A stretch of 64,000 nt of DNA from Pseudomonas nitroreducens TX1. GTDB lineage: Bacteria; Pseudomonadota; Gammaproteobacteria; Pseudomonadales; Pseudomonadaceae. Shown here piece by piece: positions 29,532 to 38,005 of this stretch; the stretch's first letter is position 1; every line of letters starts with the position of its first letter. The position numbers and the translations under genes are program-made. The stretch lies in assembly GCF_000313755.1 (NCBI RefSeq), contig NZ_AMZB01000131.1:1-64000 (forward strand), written 5' to 3'. The notes beneath the pieces were generated by a model. That model was not told the origin of the DNA. It did not search any database and saw only the letters and a program-made list of their open reading frames with translations.

Positions 29532-30713
29532 ATGCAAGACGTAGTGATTGTCGCCGCCACCCGTACCGCCATCGGCGCCTTCCAGGGCAGCCTGGCGAAC
29601 ATTCCCGCCCATGAACTGGGCAGCCTGGTCATCCGTTCGCTGCTCGAGCGCAGCGGCGTGAAAGCCGACCAGATCGACGAAGTCATCCTCGGCCAGGTGC
29701 TCACCGCCGGCGCCGGGCAGAACCCCGCGCGCCAGGCCGCCATTGGCGCCGGCCTGCCGGTGGAGGTGCCGTCGATGACCATCAACAAGCTCTGCGGCTC
29801 CGGCCTTAAGGCGCTGTTCCTCGGCGTCCAGGCGATCCGTTGCGGCGACGCCGACGCCATCATCGCCGGCGGCCAGGAGAGCATGAGCCTGGCGCCCTAC
29901 GTGCTGCCCAAGGCACGTACCGGCCTGCGCATGGGCCACGCCGAGCTGCAGGACGCCCTGCTGCGCGACGGCCTGATCGACGCCTTCAACGACTATCACA
30001 TGGGCATCACCGCCGAGAACCTGGCGGAAAAATTCGGCATCAGCCGCGAGGCGCAGGATGCCTTTGCCGCGCAGTCCCAGCTCAAGGCCGCCTCGGCCAT
30101 CGAAGCCGGTCGCTTCAAGGACGAGATCACCCCCGTGCTGATCCCCCAGCGCAAGGGCGACCCGGTGGCCTTCGACACCGATGAGCAACCGCGCGCCGGC
30201 ACCACCGCCGAATCCCTGGGCAAGCTCAAGCCGGCCTTCAAGAAGGACGGCACGGTCACGGCCGGCAACGCCTCCACCCTCAACGATGGCGCCGCCGCCG
30301 TGCTGCTGATGAGCGCCGAACGTGCACGCCGCCTGAACCTGCCGGTACTGGCGCGCATCCAAGCCTATGCCAGCAGCGGCGTCGACCCGTCGATCATGGG
30401 CATCGCCCCGGTCACCGCAACCCGCCGCTGCCTGGAGAAGGCCGGCTGGAGCCTCGACGAGGTCGAATTGATCGAAGCCAACGAAGCCTTCGCCGCTCAG
30501 GCCCTGTCGGTCGGCAAGGAGCTGGGCTGGAACGCCGAGAAGGTCAACGTCAATGGCGGCGCCGTCGCCCTTGGCCACCCGATCGGCGCTTCGGGGGCCC
30601 GGGTGCTGGTGACGCTGCTCCATGAAATGCTCCGCCGCGATGCGAAGAAGGGCCTGGCGACCCTGTGCATCGGCGGCGGCCAGGGTGTGGCGATGGCTCT
30701 GCTCCGGGATTGA
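29532..30713 (+). CDS. atoB: Acetyl-CoA acetyltransferase (thiolase)
   Basis: A 393-residue biosynthetic/degradative thiolase with nucleophile Cys in [11 protein letters not shown], His in [10 protein letters not shown] and Cys in CIGGGQG. It cleaves acetoacetyl-CoA to two acetyl-CoA, completing use of acetoacetate formed by FahA and activated by DhcAB. The start at 29532 follows GGAGAATTC and removes 29 residues that are translated REP sequence. Confidence 0.93.
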   Translation: MQDVVIVAATRTAIGAFQGSLANIPAHELGSLVIRSLLERSGVKADQIDEVILGQVLTAGAGQNPARQAAIGAGLPVEVPSMTINKLCGSGLKALFLGVQAIRCGDADAIIAGGQESMSLAPYVLPKARTGLRMGHAELQDALLRDGLIDAFNDYHMGITAENLAEKFGISREAQDAFAAQSQLKAASAIEAGRFKDEITPVLIPQRKGDPVAFDTDEQPRAGTTAESLGKLKPAFKKDGTVTAGNASTLNDGAAAVLLMSAERARRLNLPVLARIQAYASSGVDPSIMGIAPVTATRRCLEKAGWSLDEVELIEANEAFAAQALSVGKELGWNAEKVNVNGGAVALGHPIGASGARVLVTLLHEMLRRDAKKGLATLCIGGGQGVAMALLRD

Positions 30714-30956
30714 AGGAGCGGGACTGAGGCCATTCGACCAACGATTGATTGGCGAGCGCCGGCCGGCATGTAGCAATGCCGTACCGGCAGGCGGGATGGT
30801 GGGTGGGCACACCGACAGACGAACATCCCGCCGCGGTTTCCGGCGTCCCCCGGCGCCGGCAAACCCTTGCGTCACCGCTCGGCCCCACGCAGGCCGGGCG
30901 GTTTTTCATTCCAGGACGGGTATTGCCACAAGCCCCGTTCGACGATGAGCCATTAC

Positions 30957-30964
30957 AAGAACAA
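30957..30964 (+). promoter_or_regulatory. Candidate Hfq/Crc catabolite-activity motif before atoE
   Basis: AAGAACAA, matching the AAnAAnAA pattern, lies directly before the GAGG ribosome binding site (30966-30969) of the transporter gene. Hfq with Crc is known to bind such motifs at translation starts in Pseudomonas. Activity here is inferred. Confidence 0.45.
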
Positions 30965-30978
30965 CGAGGTAGAGCCTT

Positions 30979-32418
30979 ATGAATTCCCACGTGCACAACG
31001 CCGGCACGGCCCTGCAGGACAGCCGCTCGGCACGCTTCGCCATGGCCTGCTCCAACTGGGCCGAACGCTGGTTCCCCGACTCCTGGGTCTTCGCCGCGCT
31101 GGCGGTGCTGATCGTCAGCGTCGCCGCGCTGGCCATCGGCGCGCCGGCCACCGAGACCGCCAAGGCCTTCGGTGACGGCTTCTGGAGCCTGATCCCCTTC
31201 ACCATGCAGATGGCCTTCGTGGTCATCGGCGGCTATGTCGTTGCCAGCTCCGGCCCGGCCTCCAAGCTCATCGACCTGTTTGCCCGCGTGCCGAAGAACG
31301 GCCGCACGGCGGTTGCCTGGGTCGCGGTCATTTCCATGGTCGCCTCGCTGCTCAACTGGGGTCTTTCCCTGGTGTTCGGCGGCCTGCTGGTGCGCGCCCT
31401 GGCGCGCCGCGAAGACCTGAAGATGGACTACCGCGCCGCAGGCGCTGCGGCCTACCTTGGCCTGGGCGCGGTGTGGGCGCTGGGCCTGTCGTCGTCCGCC
31501 GCGCAGCTGCAGGCCAACCCGGCCAGCCTGCCGCCGTCGATCCTGGCGATCACCGGCGTCATTCCTTTCACCGAGACCATCTTCCTCTGGCAGTCCGGCG
31601 TCATGCTGCTGGCCCTGGTGCTGGTGTCGCTGGTCATCGCCTACATGACCGCACCCGGTGCGGCCAGCGCACGTGACGCCAAGGCCTGCGGCGTGGACGT
31701 CAGCTTCACTCCGCCCAGCGCGCCGAAGGCCACCCGCCCGGGCGAATGGCTGGAGCACAGCCCGCTACTGATCCTCATGCTGGTGGCCCTGGCCGCCGGC
31801 TGGCTGGTCCACGAATTCAGCACCAAGCCGGCGATTACCGCGATCTCCGGGCTGAATACCTACAACCTGCTGTTCCTCATGGCTGGCGCGCTGCTGCACT
31901 GGCGCCCGCGCAACTTCCTCGACGCCGTGGCGCGCGCCGTGCCGACCACCACCGGGGTGTTGATCCAGTTCCCGCTGTACGGCTCCATCGCCGCGATCCT
32001 GACCACGGTGAAGGGCGGCGACGGTTCCACCATCGCCCACCACATCTCCACCTTCTTCGTGCAGATCGCCTCCCACGACACCTACGCGCTGCTGATGGGC
32101 GTGTACTCGGCGGTGCTGGGCTTCTTCATCCCGTCCGGCGGCGGCAAGTGGATCATCGAGGCGCCGTATGTGATGCAGGTGGCCAACGAGCTGCAATACC
32201 ACCTGGGCTGGGCGGTGCAGATCTACAACGCCGCCGAGGCGCTGCCGAACCTGATCAACCCGTTCTACATGCTGCCGCTGCTGGGCGTGCTGGGCCTCAA
32301 GGCCCGCGACCTGATCGGCTTCAGCTTCGTCCAGCTGCTCGTCCATGTGCCGCTGGTGCTGTTCCTGCTCTGGGCGCTGGGCACCACCCTGCAGTACCTG
32401 CCGCCGGTCCAGCCGTAA
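30979..32418 (+). CDS. atoE: Short-chain fatty acid transporter (AtoE family)
   Basis: A 479-residue inner-membrane protein with about 12 hydrophobic segments. WFPDSWVFAALAVLIV, FTMQMAFVVIGGYVVASS and the conserved FFIPSGGGKWIIEAPYV segment identify the AtoE family, which imports short-chain fatty acids or acetoacetate. It ends the dhcAB-atoB unit; 265 bases upstream hold no gene, so it may have its own promoter. A strong terminator follows. Confidence 0.9.
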   Translation: MNSHVHNAGTALQDSRSARFAMACSNWAERWFPDSWVFAALAVLIVSVAALAIGAPATETAKAFGDGFWSLIPFTMQMAFVVIGGYVVASSGPASKLIDLFARVPKNGRTAVAWVAVISMVASLLNWGLSLVFGGLLVRALARREDLKMDYRAAGAAAYLGLGAVWALGLSSSAAQLQANPASLPPSILAITGVIPFTETIFLWQSGVMLLALVLVSLVIAYMTAPGAASARDAKACGVDVSFTPPSAPKATRPGEWLEHSPLLILMLVALAAGWLVHEFSTKPAITAISGLNTYNLLFLMAGALLHWRPRNFLDAVARAVPTTTGVLIQFPLYGSIAAILTTVKGGDGSTIAHHISTFFVQIASHDTYALLMGVYSAVLGFFIPSGGGKWIIEAPYVMQVANELQYHLGWAVQIYNAAEALPNLINPFYMLPLLGVLGLKARDLIGFSFVQLLVHVPLVLFLLWALGTTLQYLPPVQP

Positions 32419-32443
32419 CCACGCATTCGGCCCCTGCAGCGGT

Positions 32444-32475
32444 AAGCCCGGATGTCGCGAGACATCCGGGCTTTT
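32444..32475 (+). terminator. Terminator after atoE
   Basis: A 13-bp stem (AAGCCCGGATGTC with its complement) with GCGA loop, followed by T residues, 26 bases after the stop. It lies between convergent genes and may serve both. Confidence 0.9.
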
Positions 32476-32481
32476 TCATGA

Positions 32482-33402
32482 TCAGCCCCGGCTGATCTCC
32501 ACCGGCCCCAGCACGCGTGCATCCAGGTGTTCACCGCTGAGCTGCGCGGCGTCCTGGTCGAATACGTCACGCAGCCAGTCGCTGACTGCCTGGAAACGAC
32601 CGATACGGCCGGCATCGCGGTGGGCCAGCAGCCAGATTTCCCGCACGACCACCGCGCCGGAGAGGCGCACCAGTCCCTCGCGCTCGCCGAGGAAGCAGGG
32701 CAGCAACGCCATGCCCAGGCCGCTTTCGCAGGCGTGGATCAGCGTGGTCACGCTGCTCGCGCGCAGGGCGAAATTGGCGTCCGGGACGCAGCGGCGCAGC
32801 CAGCACATCTCCGGCGTGTCATCCAGGTCTTCGCCGTAGCCCAGCCAGGGTTGCTGCGGCCACTGTTCGGCCGGGACCTGGGCGAAGGGTCTGGCGGCGT
32901 AGATGGCGAAACCGATGTCGGCGACCTTGCGCATCACCAATGCGGCGTCTTCGGCCGGACGCGCCAGGCGCAGGGCGAAGTCGGCCTCGCGGCGGGTGAA
33001 GGACAGCGCGCGGTTCGCCGGAATCAGCTGCAATTGCAGGTTTGGGTAAGTGCGTGCCAGTTGCGGCATGTGCTGCACCAGCCAGTGGCTGAAGAGGAAG
33101 TCTACCGCGGTGATGCGTACCGAGCCGCTGATGGCGCTGGCCTCGTTGCGCGTCTCCAGCAGCATGCTCTGCACGTCGCCGAGGATGCGTTCGGCATAAC
33201 CGAGGAAGGCCGTGCCGGCGTCGGTGGCCTTGTAGCCGGCGTTGTCGCGGATGAACAGGCGGGTCTGCAGCGCGGTTTCCGCCGCCACCAGGCGCCGGCT
33301 CATGGTCGAGGGGTCGACGCCCAGCGCGCGGCCGGCGGCGCTCATGCTGCCGTGGCGGGCGAGGGCGAGGAGGATCGGGATGTCGTTCCAGTCGAAATTC
33401 AC
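32482..33402 (-). CDS. LysR-family transcriptional regulator
   Basis: A 306-residue LysR regulator: N-terminal helix-turn-helix (GSMSAAGRALGVDPSTMSRRLVAAE) and an effector domain. The start is GTG at 33402 (VNFDWNDIPILLALARHG) with GAGG before it. It follows the isochorismatase-like gene by 19 bases on the same strand, so the two are probably co-transcribed. Target and effector are not evident. Confidence 0.87.
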   Translation of the reverse strand: MNFDWNDIPILLALARHGSMSAAGRALGVDPSTMSRRLVAAETALQTRLFIRDNAGYKATDAGTAFLGYAERILGDVQSMLLETRNEASAISGSVRITAVDFLFSHWLVQHMPQLARTYPNLQLQLIPANRALSFTRREADFALRLARPAEDAALVMRKVADIGFAIYAARPFAQVPAEQWPQQPWLGYGEDLDDTPEMCWLRRCVPDANFALRASSVTTLIHACESGLGMALLPCFLGEREGLVRLSGAVVVREIWLLAHRDAGRIGRFQAVSDWLRDVFDQDAAQLSGEHLDARVLGPVEISRG

Positions 33403-33421
33403 GGCGATGGCCTCGCGGGCT

Positions 33422-33949
33422 TCAGAACTGCACGTCGGCAGCCGGGATAACCTTGGCGCGCTTGCCGAAGCTGCTGATGCTGCCCAGTACCGCGTTGTGG
33501 TGCGCGCTGATCTGCGCGGCGCTGAGCACGGCATTGTCGACGGTGGAGTGGGAGTCGCTCACCAGCGTAACCGCATAGCCTTGCGCCAGGGCGCGGCGGG
33601 TGGTGGTATCGACGCAGTAGTCGCTCTGCAGGCCACAGATCACCAGGTGGTCGATGCCGTGCGCGTCGAGCTGCTCGGCCAGGTCGGTGCGCAGGAAGGA
33701 GTCCGGGGTGGTCTTGCGCACCTTCAGGTCCGCAGGGGCGGTGAGCAGGCGCGTTTCCAGCTGCCAGCCGGCGCTGCCATACTGCAGGTCATCGTCCTCG
33801 TGCTGCACCAGCACCACCGGCACGCCGGCCTCACGCGCGGCGCGACTCAGGCCATTGATGCGCTGCAGCACGTTGTCGATGTCGAAGCAGGCGTAGTCGC
33901 CGGTACACAGGTCGGACTGGACGTCGATGATCAGCAGGGCGGTGGGCAT
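33422..33949 (-). CDS. Isochorismatase-family cysteine hydrolase
   Basis: A 175-residue cysteine hydrolase. The catalytic aspartate is in LLIIDVQSDL, the lysine in LKVRKTTPDSFLRTDL and the nucleophilic cysteine in CGLQSDYCVDTTTRRAL. Members include nicotinamidases, amidohydrolases and isochorismatases; nothing here distinguishes the substrate. It sits between an AraC-type and a LysR-type regulator, all leftward. Confidence 0.9.
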   Translation of the reverse strand: MPTALLIIDVQSDLCTGDYACFDIDNVLQRINGLSRAAREAGVPVVLVQHEDDDLQYGSAGWQLETRLLTAPADLKVRKTTPDSFLRTDLAEQLDAHGIDHLVICGLQSDYCVDTTTRRALAQGYAVTLVSDSHSTVDNAVLSAAQISAHHNAVLGSISSFGKRAKVIPAADVQF

Positions 33950-34008
33950 ATCAGGCTTCCTGGGCAAGCATGGGAAACGGCGAGGGTAGTGTCTGGGCGA
34001 GCTACGAG

Positions 34009-35061
34009 CTAGTGCCTGGGTGCAAGGTGCAGTTTGCGATAGGCCAATGGTGTCATGTTCTGCCAGCGGTGAAAGGCTCGGATAAGGCTGCTCGCGCCGC
34101 TGAAACCGACACGCTCGGCGATCTGCTGCATCGACCATTGCGGTGCGCGCAAGAGCAGCAGCACTTGTGCCTCGCGAGTCTGGTCGAGCAGTTGGGCAAA
34201 GCTCAACCCATGCTGCTGCAGGGTGCTGGTCAGTTGCCCAAGGGGAATCCCGAGGCAGAGGGCGAGTTGCTCCGCGGAAGTCCGCTCCGACAATTGCTCT
34301 GCCAGCCGAGCACGCAGCGCGCTGAGGGGCAGCGGCATCCCATGGTGGGCCAGGTATTGCAGGATCGGCCGTTCGACCTGGGCGAGCAGGCGCGGGTTGG
34401 CGCCGGGCAATGGCAAATCCCAGCTTGTGCCACGGAAGATGAGGGCGCTGACCGGGAGCCCGAAGTGCACCGGTACTTCCAGCTCCTCCCAGGCGCACAG
34501 ATCGTGGGGAGCGGGACGGGCCAGTTCCATGCCGCGCAGGAAGCTGGTCGCCGGGCGGCCGGCGAGACGCTCGAACATGCGCACGTGGAAGTGCCAGTAG
34601 AAGTCCCGCGCGACGCTGGTCGGTACATAGTTGTCCTTGACCCGGAACTCCATGCGCCAGTCACCGTGTTCGTCCTGCATCAGGTCCGGCTGCCCCACGG
34701 TGCTGACCAGATTGACCAGTTGCACGTGACGCTGCACGGCTTCGCCCAGGGTCGCGCAGGCGTACAGGGCAAGGTCCATTCCATAGAGGTTCGAGGGCTG
34801 GTGGTAGCGCACCGCGCGGATGCCGAAATGTACGTCCCCGGTGACTTCGACGCAGCGCAGCCAGAGCGGGCTCAACGAGGTCATCGGCAGCCGCGCGGCG
34901 GGGTCGTCCATGATCTCGGGGTCGATCCCCACCTGCCGCAGCACCGGCAATGGGTCAATGCCGTAGTGCTCGCGCAGGGTTGTCGCCAGGCAGCGGACCA
35001 CCGTGGCCAGGGTGCTGGGGACAGGCGTGTCAGCGGCAGGAGTGGGGTGGCTCATGGACAT
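34009..35061 (-). CDS. AraC-family regulator with arabinose-binding-like N-terminus
   Basis: A 350-residue regulator: the N-terminal domain (LREHYGIDPLPVLRQVGIDPEIMDDPAARLP) resembles the arabinose-binding-like domain found in OruR/ArgR-type and virulence AraC proteins, and the C-terminus has the AraC helix-turn-helix (IAERVGFSGASSLIRAFHRWQNMTPLAYR). Neither of two close ATGs (35061, 35055) has a clear ribosome binding site. It lies downstream of the DUF1254 operon terminator, same strand. Confidence 0.85.
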   Translation of the reverse strand: MSMSHPTPAADTPVPSTLATVVRCLATTLREHYGIDPLPVLRQVGIDPEIMDDPAARLPMTSLSPLWLRCVEVTGDVHFGIRAVRYHQPSNLYGMDLALYACATLGEAVQRHVQLVNLVSTVGQPDLMQDEHGDWRMEFRVKDNYVPTSVARDFYWHFHVRMFERLAGRPATSFLRGMELARPAPHDLCAWEELEVPVHFGLPVSALIFRGTSWDLPLPGANPRLLAQVERPILQYLAHHGMPLPLSALRARLAEQLSERTSAEQLALCLGIPLGQLTSTLQQHGLSFAQLLDQTREAQVLLLLRAPQWSMQQIAERVGFSGASSLIRAFHRWQNMTPLAYRKLHLAPRH

Positions 35062-35130
35062 CGGGGGCGTGGCGAGTGGCGGCGGATATCGAGCATGACC
35101 GGCGTGGCCTCTGCCTTCAACGGTCACGGC

Positions 35131-35157
35131 AAAAAAAGCCCCGGCGGGGACCGGGGC
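35131..35157 (-). terminator. Terminator after the DUF1254 gene
   Basis: A 7-bp GC stem (GCCCCGG/CCGGGGC) with a 6-base loop, preceded on the + strand by seven A residues, so leftward transcripts end in a U run. Confidence 0.88.
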
Positions 35158-35205
35158 GCAAGTGGAGCAGTCAGGAGTTGCCGATGAAAATCGAGTGGCC
35201 GCCGC

Positions 35206-36597
35206 TCAGGACTGGCGCTGTACCTGCGGCGGTCGCCAGTCGCGCTTGAGGACTTCCGGTTTCGGCCAGTACAGGCGCAGGAACAGGCTGAACTCGTTTT
35301 CCGGTGCGGGTAGCCAGTTGTTCTGCAGTTCCGGGCGGGATGGCGCCTCGTGCTGGATGTACAGGTCCAGCGAGCCATCCGGGTTGTAATGCAGGTCGTC
35401 GCGGTCGCCGATGGCATAGCGGTCCAGCGGGTTGTCGGCGAGCAGCAGGTGCGTGTTGTACAGGGTCAGCGACCAGAAGCCCTTCACCGGCGGCAGCTGG
35501 GCCTTGTCGAAATGGATCAGGTAGCGGTGCTTGCCACTGAGCAACTGGCCGTCCGTGTCGGCGCGGGTATTGGGGTAGACCGCATCGTCCGCGGTGTTGG
35601 CCCCCAGGCCGATCTTCGCCACCAGTGCGCGCTGGGCGTAGCGGTCGGCGTAATCGCCCAGGTCGTAGCTGACCTTCCAACCATTGACGGCGGGCATCTT
35701 GTCGCGTAGCTCTTCGGCATGCGCCATCAGCTCGGTCACCTTGCGAAAGCCGATGTGGCTGCCCAGTCGCTGCCAGGCCGATTGCTGAGGGTGGCAATCC
35801 TTGCTCAGTAGCCCGGCGTCGTGAATACGCTGCATTTGCGGTGCATCGGCGGCACTGGGTGGGTTGCTGGGAAGCAGTTGGCAGAGCGTCGAGAAGAATT
35901 CGGCCTGGGTCCACTGTGCCAGTTGCTGGTCAGGCGGCAGGTCGGTACTCAGGCGAGGCAGGCGGGCCATGGCCGGGTCTTTCCGCGTTGGTGCGTCGGA
36001 CTTCTGCCAATGGCTGAGCGGTTCAAGGCCGAATCGCCGCTGCTGCGCATTGACCTCGGCATAGTCCCGCGGGCCGCTGCTCTTGAAGCGGCCGATGATC
36101 CAACCCATCTGGGTCGGCAGGCGGACCAGTTGCATGCCCTCGGGCACGGTGCCTTGCCAATCGGGCCCGACGATCAGGTAGCGCTGGGCCGAATCACCGA
36201 GGGTGCGGGTGCCGGGGCTGATGACCACATTGGTCCAGGCATCGAGGATGGGCATCATGTAGTAGTGCCCGGCAGAATCCGGGATGCTCAGCACCACCGG
36301 CTCGGCACGCAGATCCAGGTGTGCCAGCGAGTAGAGCGTGTCGACGTTCGGTGCGACGACGCTGTTGAAGCGGTAATCGGGGAAGCGCGTGCGGTGATTG
36401 AGCTGGTTCACCGCGGTCTCGCCACGGCCAAGCTGGTACTGCTTGGTCAGCTCCATGATCACCAGCGGATAGCCGAATGCATAGGCTTCGGCGGTGGCGC
36501 GGGCCTGCTGGTACAGGCTGTAGCCGGCGCAAGCGCCAGCGAGCAGGGCGGCGCCGGTCAGGCCCAGGCCCCAGCGGGTTCGGGTGGAAAGTGGCAT
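35206..36597 (-). CDS. DUF1254/DUF1214 domain protein, membrane-anchored
   Basis: A 463-residue protein with an N-terminal hydrophobic anchor (WGLGLTGAALLAGACAGYSLY, residues 9-29), a DUF1254 domain (about 40-170, with FGYPLVIMELTKQYQ and NVDTLYSLAHLDL) and a C-terminal DUF1214 domain (about 350-445, with PPVKGFWSLTLYN). Function of the family is unknown. It is the third gene of a leftward operon after DUF1302 and DUF1329 genes, 59 bases after the latter. The pairing suggests an envelope role with these partners, by context only. Confidence 0.88.
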   Translation of the reverse strand: MPLSTRTRWGLGLTGAALLAGACAGYSLYQQARATAEAYAFGYPLVIMELTKQYQLGRGETAVNQLNHRTRFPDYRFNSVVAPNVDTLYSLAHLDLRAEPVVLSIPDSAGHYYMMPILDAWTNVVISPGTRTLGDSAQRYLIVGPDWQGTVPEGMQLVRLPTQMGWIIGRFKSSGPRDYAEVNAQQRRFGLEPLSHWQKSDAPTRKDPAMARLPRLSTDLPPDQQLAQWTQAEFFSTLCQLLPSNPPSAADAPQMQRIHDAGLLSKDCHPQQSAWQRLGSHIGFRKVTELMAHAEELRDKMPAVNGWKVSYDLGDYADRYAQRALVAKIGLGANTADDAVYPNTRADTDGQLLSGKHRYLIHFDKAQLPPVKGFWSLTLYNTHLLLADNPLDRYAIGDRDDLHYNPDGSLDLYIQHEAPSRPELQNNWLPAPENEFSLFLRLYWPKPEVLKRDWRPPQVQRQS

Positions 36598-36656
36598 GTG
36601 CGATCGATCCTGAAGAGGGGTGGAGGCAGGGGCGCAATGAGCCCCTGCTGTTAGGC

Positions 36657-38003
36657 TTACTTGCCCAGGCGCTTGAGTTCGGCGGGGGTGAACTCGGCTT
36701 CCTTCACGGGCTTGCCGAACTCGGTGCGGTGGTCGATGCCATTGGTCAGGTAGTTCACCGCGTAGAGGCCGGAGATCAGGTCGTAGGTGGTTTCCACGGC
36801 GGTCATCGGCAATTGCAGGTCATGGTATTGGGTCAGGAACGACTCGTAGTTGCGCCATAGCTCGCCGCGGTTGTCGTAGATGTCGCTGGCCATGATCTGC
36901 CAGGTGTCCTCGTCAAGGTAGAAGCGCCGCTTGCCGTAGACATGGCGCGCGCCAGGTTTGAGCGTGGCTTCGATGACCCAGACGCGGTGTTTCTCGTAGC
37001 GGTTGAGGTCGGGGTTGAGGTAGCCGGGTTTGAGCAGCTCGTCGTAGCTGACCTTCTTGCTGGCCAGGGCGAAGGCGTTGTAGCCAACCAGCAGGTCGCG
37101 CTTGCCGATCAGCTTCCAGTCATAGCGATCCGGCGCACCGTTGAAACCGTCCACGCTGTCGGAGACCACCTGGCCGAAGCTGTAGCGTGCGCTGTTGTCG
37201 TAGGCGACCGTGGGGGCACGGCGCACGCGCCGCTGGCCGGGTATATACTGCCAGGCGGCACGGGGCGTGGAGACCTGGTTGATCGGTTCCTGCACCAGCG
37301 TCACTTCACCGGCATAGCGCGATGGGCTGTTGGTCTGTACGCGGGTGTAATAGAGCAGGTTCGCCTCGGGGTCGAGGTCGCTGATTTTCTCGCGGAAGCC
37401 CACCAGTTGCCGGTACGTGACCAGGGTGTAGTCGCCCTTGGCTTGCACGGTGGCAGAGGAGAAGTCGCGCAGGATCGAGCCGCCGCGGTAGCGTGTCAGG
37501 TGGTTCCACAACACCTCCAGCGCTTGGGTGGGTTGCGGGAAGGGCACGCCGAAGTGATAGCCGGTCAGGCCGTTGCCGTTGTCGGCCAGGTTGACCTGGG
37601 TGAGGTTCTTGCGCGACTCGTCCTGGTAGGCCTGGGGAATCACCGCACTGCGATGGCTGGGGAACACACGCATGCGGTAGTCCGGGTAGCGCGCGAACAT
37701 CGCTTGCTGGCCGGCGCTGAGCGTGTCCTTGTACTGCGCCAGGTTGGCCTTGTTGACGACATACAGTGGCTGTTCGCCGGCGTAAGGGTCGGCGTAGTCG
37801 CCGTCGGTGCCGATAGCCGCTGCGCCGGCCTTGAGGCCGCCGGTCCAGGCGGGAATGCTGCCGTCGGCGTTGCCAGCGCGCTCGGCGCCCAGTGGTGTGA
37901 GTTTGTTGTCCAGTTGTGCGGCGTCGGTCTGCTTGGCCTGGGCCAGGCTGCAGGCGGCCAGTAGCGCGACCGCCAGCGGTAGTTTGCGAAGAATGTGGCT
38001 CAT
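36657..38003 (-). CDS. DUF1329 periplasmic protein
   Basis: A 448-residue protein with a clear signal peptide (LRKLPLAVALLAACSLAQA) and the DUF1329 domain over most of its length; segments such as NADGSIPAWTGGLK and GQRRVRRAPTVAYD match the family, which has a LolA/LolB-like fold expectation. DUF1329 genes are commonly next to DUF1302 genes, as here, with only 2 bases between them. Likely periplasmic or outer-membrane-associated; the ligand is unknown, with hydrophobic molecules a common suggestion. Confidence 0.9.
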   Translation of the reverse strand: MSHILRKLPLAVALLAACSLAQAKQTDAAQLDNKLTPLGAERAGNADGSIPAWTGGLKAGAAAIGTDGDYADPYAGEQPLYVVNKANLAQYKDTLSAGQQAMFARYPDYRMRVFPSHRSAVIPQAYQDESRKNLTQVNLADNGNGLTGYHFGVPFPQPTQALEVLWNHLTRYRGGSILRDFSSATVQAKGDYTLVTYRQLVGFREKISDLDPEANLLYYTRVQTNSPSRYAGEVTLVQEPINQVSTPRAAWQYIPGQRRVRRAPTVAYDNSARYSFGQVVSDSVDGFNGAPDRYDWKLIGKRDLLVGYNAFALASKKVSYDELLKPGYLNPDLNRYEKHRVWVIEATLKPGARHVYGKRRFYLDEDTWQIMASDIYDNRGELWRNYESFLTQYHDLQLPMTAVETTYDLISGLYAVNYLTNGIDHRTEFGKPVKEAEFTPAELKRLGK

Positions 38004-38005
38004 GG

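Noticed and set aside
29289-30875. A 528-codon minus-strand open frame over atoB
   Set aside because: Antisense shadow of the thiolase; composition typical of a complement reading, and part is translated REP sequence.
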